DNA from: Streptomyces sp. SN-593
Lineage (GTDB): Bacteria > Actinomycetota > Actinomycetes > Streptomycetales > Streptomycetaceae
NCBI RefSeq assembly: GCF_016756395.1
Contig: NZ_AP018365.1
Span: forward strand, 6,638,001-6,702,000
Reading direction: 5' to 3'
DNA: 64,000 nucleotides
Part shown: one piece after another, positions 1 through 10,992 of the stretch
How the letters are laid out: every line of letters starts with the position of its first letter
Position numbering within the stretch: position 1 is the stretch's first letter
Translations under genes and position numbers: made by a program
The notes under the pieces: model-generated
What the model was told of the DNA's origin: nothing
The model's database searches: none
The model's input: the letters and a program-made list of their open reading frames with translations, nothing else

Positions 1-1395
1 CACCACCGCGGGGCGCAGCGCGGGCGGGCACATCATCTCGGCGGCGCGCCAGCGCGTCGGGCCCTCGACCAGTACCCGGTGCGGGTCGAGCAGCTTGATC
101 TGGGCGCCCAGGCGGGTCAGTTCGGTGAGGTAGATCGCCCGGTTGTCGTAGACCCAGTCGTGGATGAGCGTGGAGCCCTGGGCGGTCGCGGCGATGGCCG
201 CGAAGAACGGCACGTTGTCGATGTTGAGCCCGGGGAACGGCATCGGGTGGATCTTGTCGATCGGCGAACTCAGCTTGGACGGGCGGACGGTGAGGTCCAC
301 CAGCCGGGTACGGCCGTTGTCCGCGCGATACTCGGGGGTGAGTTCGTGGTCCAGCCCCATCTCCTCCAGCACCGCGAGCTCGATCTCCATGAACTCGATC
401 GGCACCCGGCGGATGGTGAGTTCGGACTCGGTGACCACCGCCGCGGCCAGCAGACTCATCGCCTCGACCGGGTCCTCGGAGGGCGCGTAGTCCACGTCGC
501 GGTCGATCTCGGCGACGCCGTGCACGGTGAGCGTGGTGGTGCCGATGCCCTCCACCTTCACACCCAGCTCCTCCAGGAAGAAGCACAGGTCCTGGACCAT
601 GTAGTTGGAGCTGGCGTTGCGGATGACGGTCGCGCCCTCGTAACGGGCGGCGGCCAGCAGCGCGTTCTCGGTCACGGTGTCGCCGCGCTCGGTCAGCACG
701 ATCGCCCGCTTCGGCGAGATCCCGCGCTCCACCTCCGCGTGGTACGACCCGTCGGTGGCGGTGATGTCCAGGCCGAAGTGCCGCAGCGCGTTCATGTGCG
801 GCTGCACGGTCCGGGTGCCCAGGTCGCAGCCGCCCGCGTACGGGATGCGGAAGCGGTCGGTGCGGTGCAGCAGCGGACCGAGGAACATGATGACGCTGCG
901 GGTGCGGCGGGCGGCCGCGGTGTCCATCGAGGCCAGGTCCAGCTCCGCCGGCGGCACGATCTCCAGGTCGTTGCCGTCGTTGATCCACCGGGTGCGCACC
1001 CCGATGCTGTTCAGCACCTCCAGGATGCGGTAGACCTCCTCGATCCGCGCCACCCGGCGCAGCGTGGTCCGCCCTGCGTTCAGCAGCGTGGCGCACAGCA
1101 GCGCGACGCACGCGTTCTTGCTCGTCTTGACGTCTATGGCGCCGGACAGCCGGCGCCCCCCGACCACTCTGAGGTGCATCGGCCCGGCGTAGCCCAGCGA
1201 CACGATCTCGCTGTCCAGCGCCTCACCGATTCTGGCGATCATCTCAAGGCTGATGTTCTGGTTGCCGCGCTCGATCCGGTTGACGGCACTCTGGCTGGTG
1301 CCGAGCGCCTCCGCGAGTTGCGCCTGTGTCCAGCCGCGATGTTGACGGGCGTCCCGGATGAGCCGGCCGATGCGTACCAGGTAGTCGTCACTCAT
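1..1395 (-). CDS. murA2: UDP-GlcNAc 1-carboxyvinyltransferase paralogue with N-terminal XRE helix-turn-helix (C-terminus cut by window edge)
   Basis: Reading leftwards from the ATG at 1395, the first ~60 residues form an XRE/Cro-type helix-turn-helix (key stretch TQAQLAEALGTSQSAVNRIE). The rest is an EPSP-synthase/MurA fold. The MurA loop cysteine is present in a GGCDLGTR context (about residue 190), so enolpyruvyl transfer from PEP to UDP-GlcNAc, the first committed step of peptidoglycan synthesis, is plausible. The frame stays open for 465 codons to base 1; the family is about 510 residues, so roughly 45 C-terminal residues are missing. The arrangement matches the SCO5998-type gene next to aconitase in Streptomyces. 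It is divergent from acnA, and a palindrome at 1406-1425 sits 10 bp before the start. What the DNA-binding domain does is not known to me; autoregulation is inference. Confidence 0.88.
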   Translation of the reverse strand, partial: MSDDYLVRIGRLIRDARQHRGWTQAQLAEALGTSQSAVNRIERGNQNISLEMIARIGEALDSEIVSLGYAGPMHLRVVGGRRLSGAIDVKTSKNACVALLCATLLNAGRTTLRRVARIEEVYRILEVLNSIGVRTRWINDGNDLEIVPPAELDLASMDTAAARRTRSVIMFLGPLLHRTDRFRIPYAGGCDLGTRTVQPHMNALRHFGLDITATDGSYHAEVERGISPKRAIVLTERGDTVTENALLAAARYEGATVIRNASSNYMVQDLCFFLEELGVKVEGIGTTTLTVHGVAEIDRDVDYAPSEDPVEAMSLLAAAVVTESELTIRRVPIEFMEIELAVLEEMGLDHELTPEYRADNGRTRLVDLTVRPSKLSSPIDKIHPMPFPGLNIDNVPFFAAIAATAQGSTLIHDWVYDNRAIYLTELTRLGAQIKLLDPHRVLVEGPTRWRAAEMMCPPALRPAVV

Positions 1396-1405
1396 GCCGC
1401 CAAGG

Positions 1406-1425
1406 CTATCTCATATGTGAGATAG
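1406..1425. promoter_or_regulatory. Inverted repeat just upstream of murA2
   Basis: Perfect 8-bp arms CTATCTCA and TGAGATAG are separated by 4 bp and lie 10 bp before the murA2 start. The core is TATCTC-N6-GAGATA (1407-1424), the same layout as the palindrome upstream of acnA. It is a likely operator for the fused HTH or for a MarR-type regulator. Confidence 0.6.
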
Positions 1426-1652
1426 GGCTACGCGAGTTGGGCCGTTCGTGGGTGCGCCGCCGTCCTCACCGTAACGTCGGCGCCGGTGCCTGCCATCCGG
1501 GGCGCGTCCAGGCGGTGGACCCCTCACCCACCCGGACGGCGGCCATCCGGGCCCGGTTCCCGTCAGTCGGGGTGCGGAGCGCCACCCGGTGGGCCGCCCC
1601 GCGCATCACCCGGCGGGCCGGGGGTACCCGAATCGGGGTGGTGTACTAGAGT

Positions 1653-1670
1653 TATCTCGACATCGAGATA
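1653..1670. promoter_or_regulatory. TamR-like palindrome upstream of acnA
   Basis: Perfect 8-bp arms TATCTCGA and TCGAGATA are separated by CA. Aconitase in S. coelicolor is a target of the MarR-family regulator TamR, which binds 18-bp palindromes of this general form; assigning this site to TamR is inference. It lies about 75 bp before the acnA start, just downstream of a possible -10 box, so bound protein could block transcription. Confidence 0.55.
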
Positions 1671-1742
1671 TCTGCCGAGGCGTGCCGTCAGGACGCCAGC
1701 TATGCGGTGGTACGCGCGAGAACATGCATGAAGGAGACTGTC

Positions 1743-4457
<2,715 letters not shown>

Positions 4458-4505
4458 GTCCGGTGACGTCGGCGTAACCCCGCCGTAGCACCGCTGTCGG
4501 CCGTA

Positions 4506-4550
4506 CGGGCCGCACCCCTGTCACCCGGGGGTGCGGCCCGTCGGCGTTTT
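4506..4550 (+). terminator. Rho-independent terminator of acnA
   Basis: A perfect 13-bp stem, CGGGCCGCACCCC (4506-4518) with GGGGTGCGGCCCG (4528-4540), has a 9-nt loop and is followed by TTTT at 4547-4550. It starts 48 bp after the acnA stop. Confidence 0.85.
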
Positions 4551-4943
4551 CCGGCAGGTCGCCCGGCCCTGGGCGGGTTCGGCCGGTTCACTACTTGAAC
4601 ACACCGGACCAGGAGCGTGGTGGGAACTGAATACAAGGCCGACCCGAGCTTTCGACCGGGCAAACATCCCACGTTTCGGACAGGTCTCAACTCGGGAAAG
4701 CTTGGCGGCCAAACTTTCATTCGATCTTGCCCTGTCGGAGCCGAGTGGACTATACCTGTCGGCGTCCGGGAACCCGCTGAGCGCGGGAGCGCGCGGGGGT
4801 GCCGACAGGGTGGCCAAGACGGCCGTCGGCTATCGTTCCTCGCCTCACTGGATGCACTGCATCACTCACGCTTCAACTGTTCGCGGTCGTCGGCGGATTC
4901 CGCTGCACCGCATGAGTCCTGGAAGAAGGCTGAGGACTTGAGC
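4551..4943 (+). other. Long 5' region of ngcE
   Basis: This region of about 390 bp lies between the acnA terminator and ngcE. It contains a likely promoter with an overlapping dre-like site (4727-4759) and a 13-bp palindrome GATGCA-C-TGCATC at 4851-4863 that could be a second operator in the leader. An open frame in phase with ngcE extends back to 4617, but it lacks a ribosome-binding site at its start and has no signal-peptide character, so I treat it as untranslated. Confidence 0.5.
4727..4759 (+). promoter_or_regulatory. Likely ngcE promoter with overlapping DasR (dre)-like operator
   Basis: A -35-like TTGCCC (4727-4732) and a -10-like TATACC (4751-4756) are 18 bp apart. The 16-mer AGTGGACTATACCTGT at 4744-4759 matches the DasR consensus A(C/G)TGGTCTAGACCA(C/G)T at 12 of 16 positions and covers the -10 box. 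DasR is the Streptomyces GntR repressor released by amino-sugar phosphates, which fits a chitobiose/GlcNAc importer. Confidence 0.55.
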
Positions 4944-6368
4944 ATGGGCTCCGAGATCAACCGCCGTGATGCCATCAAGCGCGCCGTGGCCATCGGTGTG
5001 GTGGCCGTCCCGTCCGCCTCGCTGCTGTCGGCCTGCGCCTCGAGCGGCGGCGGCAGCGACAAGCCGAAGTCGGAACCCACCGGCGCGAAGACGGCGAACA
5101 ACCCGCTCGGTGTGAAGAAGGGCGCCCCGCTGGAGGCGTTCATCTTCAAGGGCGGCTTCGGCGACTCGTACGTGAAGGCCGCCGAGACGGTCTACAACTC
5201 CGAGTACGGCATCAAGGTCAAGCACACCGGCACGCAGGGCCTGGGCCCGAAGCTCCAGCCGCGCTTCGCCAGCAACACGCCGCCGGACATCATGGACAAC
5301 TCCGGCGCCGACAACCTCGACACCGCGGCCCTGGCCAAGGAGAACAAGCTCCAGGACCTCACCGCGCTGCTCGACGCGCCGACCGTCGACGACCCGAGCA
5401 AGAAGGTCCGCGACGTCCTCATCGCCGGCACCGTCGAGCAGGGCCAGTTCGGCACCCAGGCGATGTACGCGTTCAACTACGCGTTCACCGTCTACGGCGG
5501 CTGGTACTCGAACAAGCTCTTCCAGGACAAGGGCTGGGAGTACCCGCAGACCTTCGACCAGGCGCTGGCCCTGGGCGCCAAGGCGAAGAAGGAGAACATC
5601 TCCCTCTTCACCTACCCGGGCAAGTACCCGTACTACGTCCACTTCGACCTGCTCGCCCAGATCGGCAAGGTCGGCGGCAAGGACGTCCTCAACGCCATCG
5701 ACGACCTCGAGGACGGCGCCTGGCAGGTGGACGCGGTCAAGCAGGTCATCGGGTACTACGAGGAGGTGGCCGCGAAGAAGTACTTCATGCCCGGCTCCGA
5801 GGGCATGACCCACATCCAGATGCAGACCGCCTGGACCAAGGGCAAGGCCGCCATCGTGGCGGACGGCTCGTGGGTGGAGAACGAGGCCGCCCCGACCATG
5901 CCGAAGGACTTCGACCTGGCGGTCGGCGCGCTGGTCGGCTCCGGCTCCGCGGACAAGCTGCCGTTCGGCACCGTCTACGCCGCGGCCGGCGAGCCGTACA
6001 TCGTCGCCGCCAACGGCAAGAACCCGGTCGGCGGCATGGAGCTGCTGCGCATCATGATCTCCAAGAAGGAGACCGACAACTTCACCAACACCACGAAGTC
6101 GCTGACCTGCATCAGCGGCGCCGCGGAGGGGCTGACCCTCACCCCGGGCCTGGCCTCGGCGTCCAAGGCGCTGACGGCGGCCGGCCCGAACGTGCTCAAC
6201 TCGCGGCTCCAGGACTGGTACGTCAAGCTCAACCAGGAGACGCTGGGCAACCTGACCCTCCAGCTCCTGACCGGCAAGATCGACGCCAAGAAGTGGATCG
6301 AGGGCGCGCAGAAGGCCGCCGACGCGACCAAGGCCGACTCGTCCGTGCCCAAGTTCAAGCACGTGTGA
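4944..6368 (+). CDS. ngcE: N-acetylglucosamine/chitobiose ABC transporter substrate-binding lipoprotein
   Basis: This is an extracellular sugar-binding lipoprotein of the family-1 extracellular solute-binding type. Mature length after lipid attachment would be about 444 residues. The N-terminus shows a twin-arginine motif (NRRDAIKRA), a hydrophobic segment and a lipobox LLSAC with Cys31, so export is probably by Tat as a lipoprotein. Overall similarity is to the NgcE family, whose S. coelicolor member (SCO6005) binds N,N'-diacetylchitobiose. The ATG at 4944 follows GAGGA at 4932-4936. The two permease genes follow at once; no ATPase gene is present, as is usual for Streptomyces sugar importers energised by the shared MsiK ATPase encoded elsewhere (established knowledge). 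Confidence 0.88.
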   Translation: MGSEINRRDAIKRAVAIGVVAVPSASLLSACASSGGGSDKPKSEPTGAKTANNPLGVKKGAPLEAFIFKGGFGDSYVKAAETVYNSEYGIKVKHTGTQGLGPKLQPRFASNTPPDIMDNSGADNLDTAALAKENKLQDLTALLDAPTVDDPSKKVRDVLIAGTVEQGQFGTQAMYAFNYAFTVYGGWYSNKLFQDKGWEYPQTFDQALALGAKAKKENISLFTYPGKYPYYVHFDLLAQIGKVGGKDVLNAIDDLEDGAWQVDAVKQVIGYYEEVAAKKYFMPGSEGMTHIQMQTAWTKGKAAIVADGSWVENEAAPTMPKDFDLAVGALVGSGSADKLPFGTVYAAAGEPYIVAANGKNPVGGMELLRIMISKKETDNFTNTTKSLTCISGAAEGLTLTPGLASASKALTAAGPNVLNSRLQDWYVKLNQETLGNLTLQLLTGKIDAKKWIEGAQKAADATKADSSVPKFKHV

Positions 6369-6410
6369 CCCGACCATTCCCTGACGGCTGAGACGAGAGC
6401 GACCGGCACC

Positions 6411-7337
6411 ATGCGACACGGCAAGTACCGGTTCATCATCGGGTTTCTGGCAATTCCTGTGGCGTTGTACGCGGTCCTCGTGATCTCGCCCTTCATCCAG
6501 GACTTCCAGATCTCCTTGACGGACTGGAGCGGGTTGACCCCCGAGAAGCACTACATCGGGCTGGACAACTACCAGAAGATCATCCACAACAACCTCTTCT
6601 GGAAGGCACTGTGGCACAACGTCCTGATGCTGCTGATCGTGCCGATCGTGACGCTGGCGCTGGGACTCTTCTTCGCCTTCATGCTCAACGTCGGCGGCCG
6701 GCGCAAGGGCAGCGCGTCGGTCGCCGGCGTCCGGGGCGCGGGCTTCTACAAGATCGTGTACTTCTTCCCGCAGGTGCTGTCGGTCACGGTGATCGCGGTG
6801 CTGTGGGAGCAGATCTACAACCCCGACCCGGACAACGGCCTGCTCAACTCGCTCCTGGGCGACCTGGGCCTCAGCTCGCTCCAGCAGTCCTGGCTGGGCA
6901 ACCCGAGCATCGCGCTCGCCTGCATCATGGCGGTGATGGTGTGGGCGAACGTCGGCTTCTACGTGGTGCTCTTCTCCGCCGGCATGGCCTCGATCCCCGC
7001 TGAGATCTACGAGGCGGCGCTGCTGGACGGCGCTAACCGGATCGTCACCTTCTTCCGGGTCACGCTGCCGCTGCTGCGCGACACGGTGGCCACCGGCTGG
7101 GTCTACATGGGCATCATCGCCATGGACGGCTTCGCCTTCGTGCAGCTGATGTCGGTCAACAACGGCGGGCCGAACGAGACCACCGACGTGGTGCCGCTGC
7201 TGCTGTACAAGACGGCATTCCGAGACAACAGCCAGTACGGCATGGCGGCCGCGATCGGTGTCGCGATGCTGATCGTGACGCTGGTGTTCGCCGTCCTGAC
7301 GCTGCGGCTCTCGCGCCGCGAGCGCATCGAGTTCTAG
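6411..7337 (+). CDS. ngcF: Sugar ABC transporter permease (NgcF type)
   Basis: This is a 308-residue inner-membrane permease of the MalF-like binding-protein-dependent class with about six transmembrane helices; the first is near residues 8-30. The EAA loop that docks the ATPase is visible as EAALLDGANRIVTFFRVTLP at about residues 200-220. The gene starts 42 bp after ngcE and ends 10 bp before ngcG, forming an ngcEFG operon. Together with NgcG it would form the channel for GlcNAc-containing disaccharides delivered by NgcE. Confidence 0.88.
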   Translation: MRHGKYRFIIGFLAIPVALYAVLVISPFIQDFQISLTDWSGLTPEKHYIGLDNYQKIIHNNLFWKALWHNVLMLLIVPIVTLALGLFFAFMLNVGGRRKGSASVAGVRGAGFYKIVYFFPQVLSVTVIAVLWEQIYNPDPDNGLLNSLLGDLGLSSLQQSWLGNPSIALACIMAVMVWANVGFYVVLFSAGMASIPAEIYEAALLDGANRIVTFFRVTLPLLRDTVATGWVYMGIIAMDGFAFVQLMSVNNGGPNETTDVVPLLLYKTAFRDNSQYGMAAAIGVAMLIVTLVFAVLTLRLSRRERIEF

Positions 7338-7347
7338 GGGTGCCGCG

Positions 7348-8283
7348 ATGACCACTGAGACCTACGAAGACGCCCCGGGACCGGCGGACAAGGCCCCGTC
7401 CCAGGCGCTCCGCAAGCCCGGACCCGACGCGTCCGCCAAACACCGCTGGCGCGGGGAGGGAGTGGTGCTGAACGTCTTCAGCCACGGCTTCCTCATCGTC
7501 TGGGCGCTGATGGTGGCGGTGCCGCTGCTGTGGGCGGTGTGGAGCTCCTTCAAGACCTCGGGCGACATCCTCTCGCACCCCTGGTCGCTGCCGACGCACC
7601 CGCACGCCGGGAGCTGGTCGCGCGCCTGGACCAAGGCGCACATGAGCCGCTACTTCATCAACACGGTGATCGTGGTCGGCTTCTCGACCGTCGGCACGAT
7701 GCTCTTCGGCTCGATGGCCGCCTACGTGCTCGCCCGGTTCGAGTTCTTCGGCAACCGCTTCATCTACTTCCTGTTCGTCGGCGGCATGGCCTTCCCGGTC
7801 GTGATGGTGCTGGTGCCGCTCTTCTTCGTGACGAAGAACCTGGGCATCCTCAACACCCTGCCCGGCCTGATCCTGGTCTACATCGCCTACTCGCTGCCGT
7901 TCACCGTCTTCTTCATGACGTCGTTCTTCCGGACCCTGCCGACGTCGGTGGCGGAGGCGGCGCTGGTCGACGGGGCGAGCCACACCCGCACGTTCTTCCA
8001 GATCATGGTGCCGATGGCCCGGCCGGGCATCATCAGCATCGGGATCTTCAACGTGCTCGGGCAGTGGAACCAGTACCTGCTGCCCCTGGTGCTGAACCAG
8101 GGCAACACGGACAAGTGGGTCCTCACCCAGGGCCTGGCGGACCTCTCCGTGCAGCAGGGGTACCAGGGCGACTGGTCCGGCCTGTTCGCCGGGCTGTCGA
8201 TCGCGATGCTCCCGGTGCTGGCGGTCTACATCGTCTTCCAGCGCCAGGTGCAGGCGGGCCTGACCGCGGGTGCCGTGAAATAG
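7348..8283 (+). CDS. ngcG: Sugar ABC transporter permease (NgcG type)
   Basis: This 311-residue MalG-like permease has a hydrophilic N-terminal tail of about 40 residues followed by about six transmembrane helices. The EAA loop reads EAALVDGASHTRTFFQIMVP. An AGGGGTG ribosome-binding site lies 7 bp before the ATG. It is the last gene of the ngcEFG operon and a hairpin follows at 8322-8351. No dedicated ATPase is encoded here. Confidence 0.88.
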   Translation: MTTETYEDAPGPADKAPSQALRKPGPDASAKHRWRGEGVVLNVFSHGFLIVWALMVAVPLLWAVWSSFKTSGDILSHPWSLPTHPHAGSWSRAWTKAHMSRYFINTVIVVGFSTVGTMLFGSMAAYVLARFEFFGNRFIYFLFVGGMAFPVVMVLVPLFFVTKNLGILNTLPGLILVYIAYSLPFTVFFMTSFFRTLPTSVAEAALVDGASHTRTFFQIMVPMARPGIISIGIFNVLGQWNQYLLPLVLNQGNTDKWVLTQGLADLSVQQGYQGDWSGLFAGLSIAMLPVLAVYIVFQRQVQAGLTAGAVK

Positions 8284-8321
8284 GCCCTCCACCCGGCTCC
8301 GTACGCCCCCTACGCTGTCCC

Positions 8322-8351
8322 CAGCGGCTCCGCGAGCACGCGGAGCCGCTG
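8322..8351 (+). terminator. Hairpin terminator after ngcG
   Basis: A perfect 13-bp stem, CAGCGGCTCCGCG (8322-8334) with CGCGGAGCCGCTG (8339-8351), has a 4-nt loop and starts 38 bp after the ngcG stop. There is no U-tract, as is common in Streptomyces. Confidence 0.75.
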
Positions 8352-8545
8352 GTCGGCGTCGGGGGTGTATCGCGTAACGGTGTGGTTCTCCCCCTTGACG
8401 GGACATCACCCCTAACACTCAACTTAGAGTTCACATGTTGTAGACGACGGGGTCTCACTGGTGTGGCAGCTCTGGCGCCGGTACCCGGGCCCCGTCCCGT
8501 GCGGGCAGCCGGAACCGCTCCGGCCGCCGGGCAGGAGTGGATGTC

Positions 8546-9748
8546 GTGGAGACTCCGGGATCGCAGTCATCGCTGCACCGGGCCAACCTGGAGCGCGTGG
8601 TGCGGGCCGTCCGGCTCGCCGGTTCGCTCACCCAGGCGGAGATCGCGCGGACGACCGGCCTGTCGGCGGCGACGGTGTCGAACATCGTGCGCGAGTTGCG
8701 GGACAACGGGACGGTGCAGGTCACGCCGACCTCCTCGGGCGGTCGGCGGGCGCGCAGCGTGGCGCTGTCCGGGGACGCGGGAATCGTGGTCGGCGTCGAT
8801 TTCGGCCACTCCCACCTGCGGGTCGCGGTCGGCAACCTCGCCCACCAGGTGCTCGCCGAGCAGTCCGAGCCGATCGACGTGGACGCCTCGGCGTCCGAGG
8901 GCTTCGACCGGGCCGAGGCGCTGGTCGGCAGGCTGGTGGAGTCCACCGGGATCGACCGCGGGAAGGTGCTCGGCGTGGGGCTGGGGGTCCCGGGGCCGAT
9001 CGACATGGAGACCGGCACCCTCGGGTCCACCGCGATCCTCCCCGGCTGGAGCGGCATCAACCCGCGGCAGGAGCTGATCGACCGGCTCGGCGTCCCGGTC
9101 CAGGTGGACAACGACGCCAACCTCGGCGCGCTGGGCGAGCTGGTGTGGGGCAGCGGCCGCGGGGTCCGCGACCTGGCGTACATCAAGGTGGCCAGCGGTG
9201 TCGGGGCCGGCCTGGTGGTGGACGGCCGGATCTACCGCGGTCCCGGCGGCACCGCCGGGGAGATCGGGCACATCACCCTCGACGAGTCCGGCCCGGTCTG
9301 CCGCTGCGGCAACCGCGGCTGCCTGGAGACCTTCACCGCTGCACGCTACGTGCTCGAACTGCTCCGCGGCAGTCACGGAGAGCATCTGACCATCCCGAAG
9401 ATGGTGCAGCTCGGGCGGGAGGGGGACCCGGGCTGCCGCCGGGTCATCGGCGACGTCGGGCGGCACATAGGCATGGGCGTGGCCAGCCTCTGCAACCTGC
9501 TCAACCCGAGTAGGGTCGTGCTCGGCGGGGACCTGGCGGAGGCCGGGGAGCTGGTGCTCGGCCCGATCCGGGAGTCCGTGTCGCGCTACGCCATCCCCAG
9601 CGCGGCGCAGCGGCTGTCGGTGATGCCGGGCGCGCTCGGCGCCCGGGCCGAGGTTCTGGGTGCCCTTGCCCTGGTTCTGAGCGAGATGGGCGATTCCACG
9701 CTGCTGGACGGGAACACACCGGTTGATTCACCCGTCTTTTCGGCATAA
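8546..9748 (+). CDS. rok7B7: ROK-family transcriptional regulator, Rok7B7-like
   Basis: The N-terminal winged helix-turn-helix (about residues 20-70, AGSLTQAEIARTTGLSAATV) is fused to a ROK sugar-kinase-like domain of about 310 residues. The ROK zinc motif CRCGNRGCLET is present, as is the GVGLGVPGPID phosphate/sugar region. In S. coelicolor the equivalent gene (SCO6008) lies between ngcEFG and xylFGH and controls xylose uptake, carbon catabolite repression and antibiotic production. I chose the GTG at 8546 because AGGAG at 8533-8537 gives 8-bp spacing and the protein then starts METPGSQSSLHRANLE like its relatives; the GTG at 8537 overlaps that ribosome-binding site. A -35-like TTGACG sits at 8395-8400, but I see no well-spaced -10. 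Confidence 0.92.
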   Translation: METPGSQSSLHRANLERVVRAVRLAGSLTQAEIARTTGLSAATVSNIVRELRDNGTVQVTPTSSGGRRARSVALSGDAGIVVGVDFGHSHLRVAVGNLAHQVLAEQSEPIDVDASASEGFDRAEALVGRLVESTGIDRGKVLGVGLGVPGPIDMETGTLGSTAILPGWSGINPRQELIDRLGVPVQVDNDANLGALGELVWGSGRGVRDLAYIKVASGVGAGLVVDGRIYRGPGGTAGEIGHITLDESGPVCRCGNRGCLETFTAARYVLELLRGSHGEHLTIPKMVQLGREGDPGCRRVIGDVGRHIGMGVASLCNLLNPSRVVLGGDLAEAGELVLGPIRESVSRYAIPSAAQRLSVMPGALGARAEVLGALALVLSEMGDSTLLDGNTPVDSPVFSA

Positions 9749-9765
9749 CGGAGCGTTCACACAGC

Positions 9766-9821
9766 TAACGAAACGCGCCGTTGCCATCTCGTTAAGTGTT
9801 TACTTCTTGACGACACGTGTC
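9766..9821. promoter_or_regulatory. xylF control region: Rok7B7-type motif and palindromes
   Basis: The 13-mer TTTACTTCTTGAC at 9799-9811 matches at every position the Rok7B7 consensus TTKAMKHSTTSAV as I recall it from work on S. coelicolor. An inverted repeat TAACGA (9766-9771) / TCGTTA (9789-9794) lies just upstream, and a perfect 10-bp palindrome GACACGTGTC overlaps downstream at 9812-9821. The cluster is about 65-120 bp before the xylF start. Confidence 0.55.
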
Positions 9822-9886
9822 AGCCGGAGTTGACTCACGTGCACCTCGGCCGCAGTGTTGCGGCCCTGTCAGGGAGGCAACCTCAG

Positions 9887-10969
9887 ATGAACGCAATGAC
9901 GCGTCGGATCGTCATCGGCACGGCGGCTGTGTCGATGGCGCTCACCATGGCCGCTTGCGGCAAGGCGGGCAGCAGCAGCTCGGACAAGAGCAACGACAAG
10001 TCGATCGGCCTGCTCCTGCCGGAGAACGCGACCACGCGGTACGAGCAGTTCGACAAGCCGCTGATCGAGAAGAAGATCAGCGAGCTGTGCTCCGACTGCA
10101 CGGTCAGCTATGACAACGCTGCCGGTGACCCGCAGAAGCAGGCGCAGCAGGTCAACACGATGATCACCAAGGGCGTCAAGGTCCTCATCGTGGACCCGGA
10201 GGACTCGGTCGGCATCAAGTCGTCGATCCAGGCCGCGGTCAACAAGGGCATCAAGGTCGTCGCGTACGACCGTCTGGCCGAGGGCCCGGTGTCCGCCTAC
10301 GTCTCCTACGACAACGAGAAGATCGGCGAGGAGCAGGGCCAGGCGCTGCTCAACGCGATGGGCGCCGACGCCAAGCCGACCTCGAAGATCGTCATGATCG
10401 ACGGTGACCCGGCCGACCCGAACGCCGCCATGTTCAAGGCCGGCGCGCACAAGATCCTCGACGGCAAGGTGAACATCGCCTACGAGCAGTCCGGCCTGTG
10501 GAAGGACACCACGGCCAACCAGAAGATGACTGCGGCGATCACCCAGCTCGGCGCGAAGAACATCAAGGGCGTCTACTCCGCCAACGACGGCATGGCCGGC
10601 GGTATCGCCACCGCCCTGAAGGGCGCGGGCATCAACCCGCCGCTGACCGGCCAGGACGCGGAGCTCCCCGGCGTGCAGCGGATCCTCGCCGGCACCCAGA
10701 GCGCCACGATCTACAAGCCGTACAAGCCCGAGGCCGACGCGACCGCCGAGATCGCCGTCAACCTGCTCCAGGGCAAGAGCATCACGAGCATCGCCACCAC
10801 GACGTCCAAGAGCGCGTCCGGCCAGACGGTGCCCTCGCTCCTGATCGGCGCCACCGCCGTGACCAAGGCGAACCTGAAGGACACGGTCGTCAAGGACGGC
10901 CTGTACCCGACCTCGCAGATCTGCACCGCCCAGTTCGCGGCGGCCTGCAAGGCGGCGGGCATCGAGTAG
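9887..10969 (+). CDS. xylF: Xylose-type ABC transporter substrate-binding lipoprotein
   Basis: This 360-residue periplasmic-binding-protein-like lipoprotein (Peripla_BP_4/XylF type) has a signal peptide ending in a lipobox at Cys24 (ALTMAAC). Family features include the VNTMITKGVKVLIVDPEDS and GIKVVAYDRL segments that form the sugar cleft. The ATG at 9887 has GGGAGG about 9 bp upstream; an in-frame ATG at 9896 is the alternative. It is followed by xylG and xylH, an arrangement matching SCO6009-6011, the D-xylose importer. A stable hairpin separates it from xylG and probably keeps binding-protein mRNA in excess. Confidence 0.9.
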   Translation: MNAMTRRIVIGTAAVSMALTMAACGKAGSSSSDKSNDKSIGLLLPENATTRYEQFDKPLIEKKISELCSDCTVSYDNAAGDPQKQAQQVNTMITKGVKVLIVDPEDSVGIKSSIQAAVNKGIKVVAYDRLAEGPVSAYVSYDNEKIGEEQGQALLNAMGADAKPTSKIVMIDGDPADPNAAMFKAGAHKILDGKVNIAYEQSGLWKDTTANQKMTAAITQLGAKNIKGVYSANDGMAGGIATALKGAGINPPLTGQDAELPGVQRILAGTQSATIYKPYKPEADATAEIAVNLLQGKSITSIATTTSKSASGQTVPSLLIGATAVTKANLKDTVVKDGLYPTSQICTAQFAAACKAAGIE

Positions 10970-10992
10970 CCACCGCCTCCCGGTGAAGCCTG

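Larger units (their letters stand above)
1396..1742. other. Divergent murA2/acnA intergenic region
   Basis: This 347-bp non-coding region holds two palindromes, at 1406-1425 and 1653-1670. A possible -10 box TACTAG lies at about 1643-1648 for acnA. The middle (about 1430-1640) is GC-rich; short open frames there lack a credible ribosome-binding site. I see no RNA gene. Confidence 0.6.

Noticed and set aside
4617..4943. In-frame upstream extension of ngcE by 109 codons
   Set aside because: It has no ribosome-binding site at its start and would bury the Tat/lipoprotein signal; the region holds promoter-like elements.
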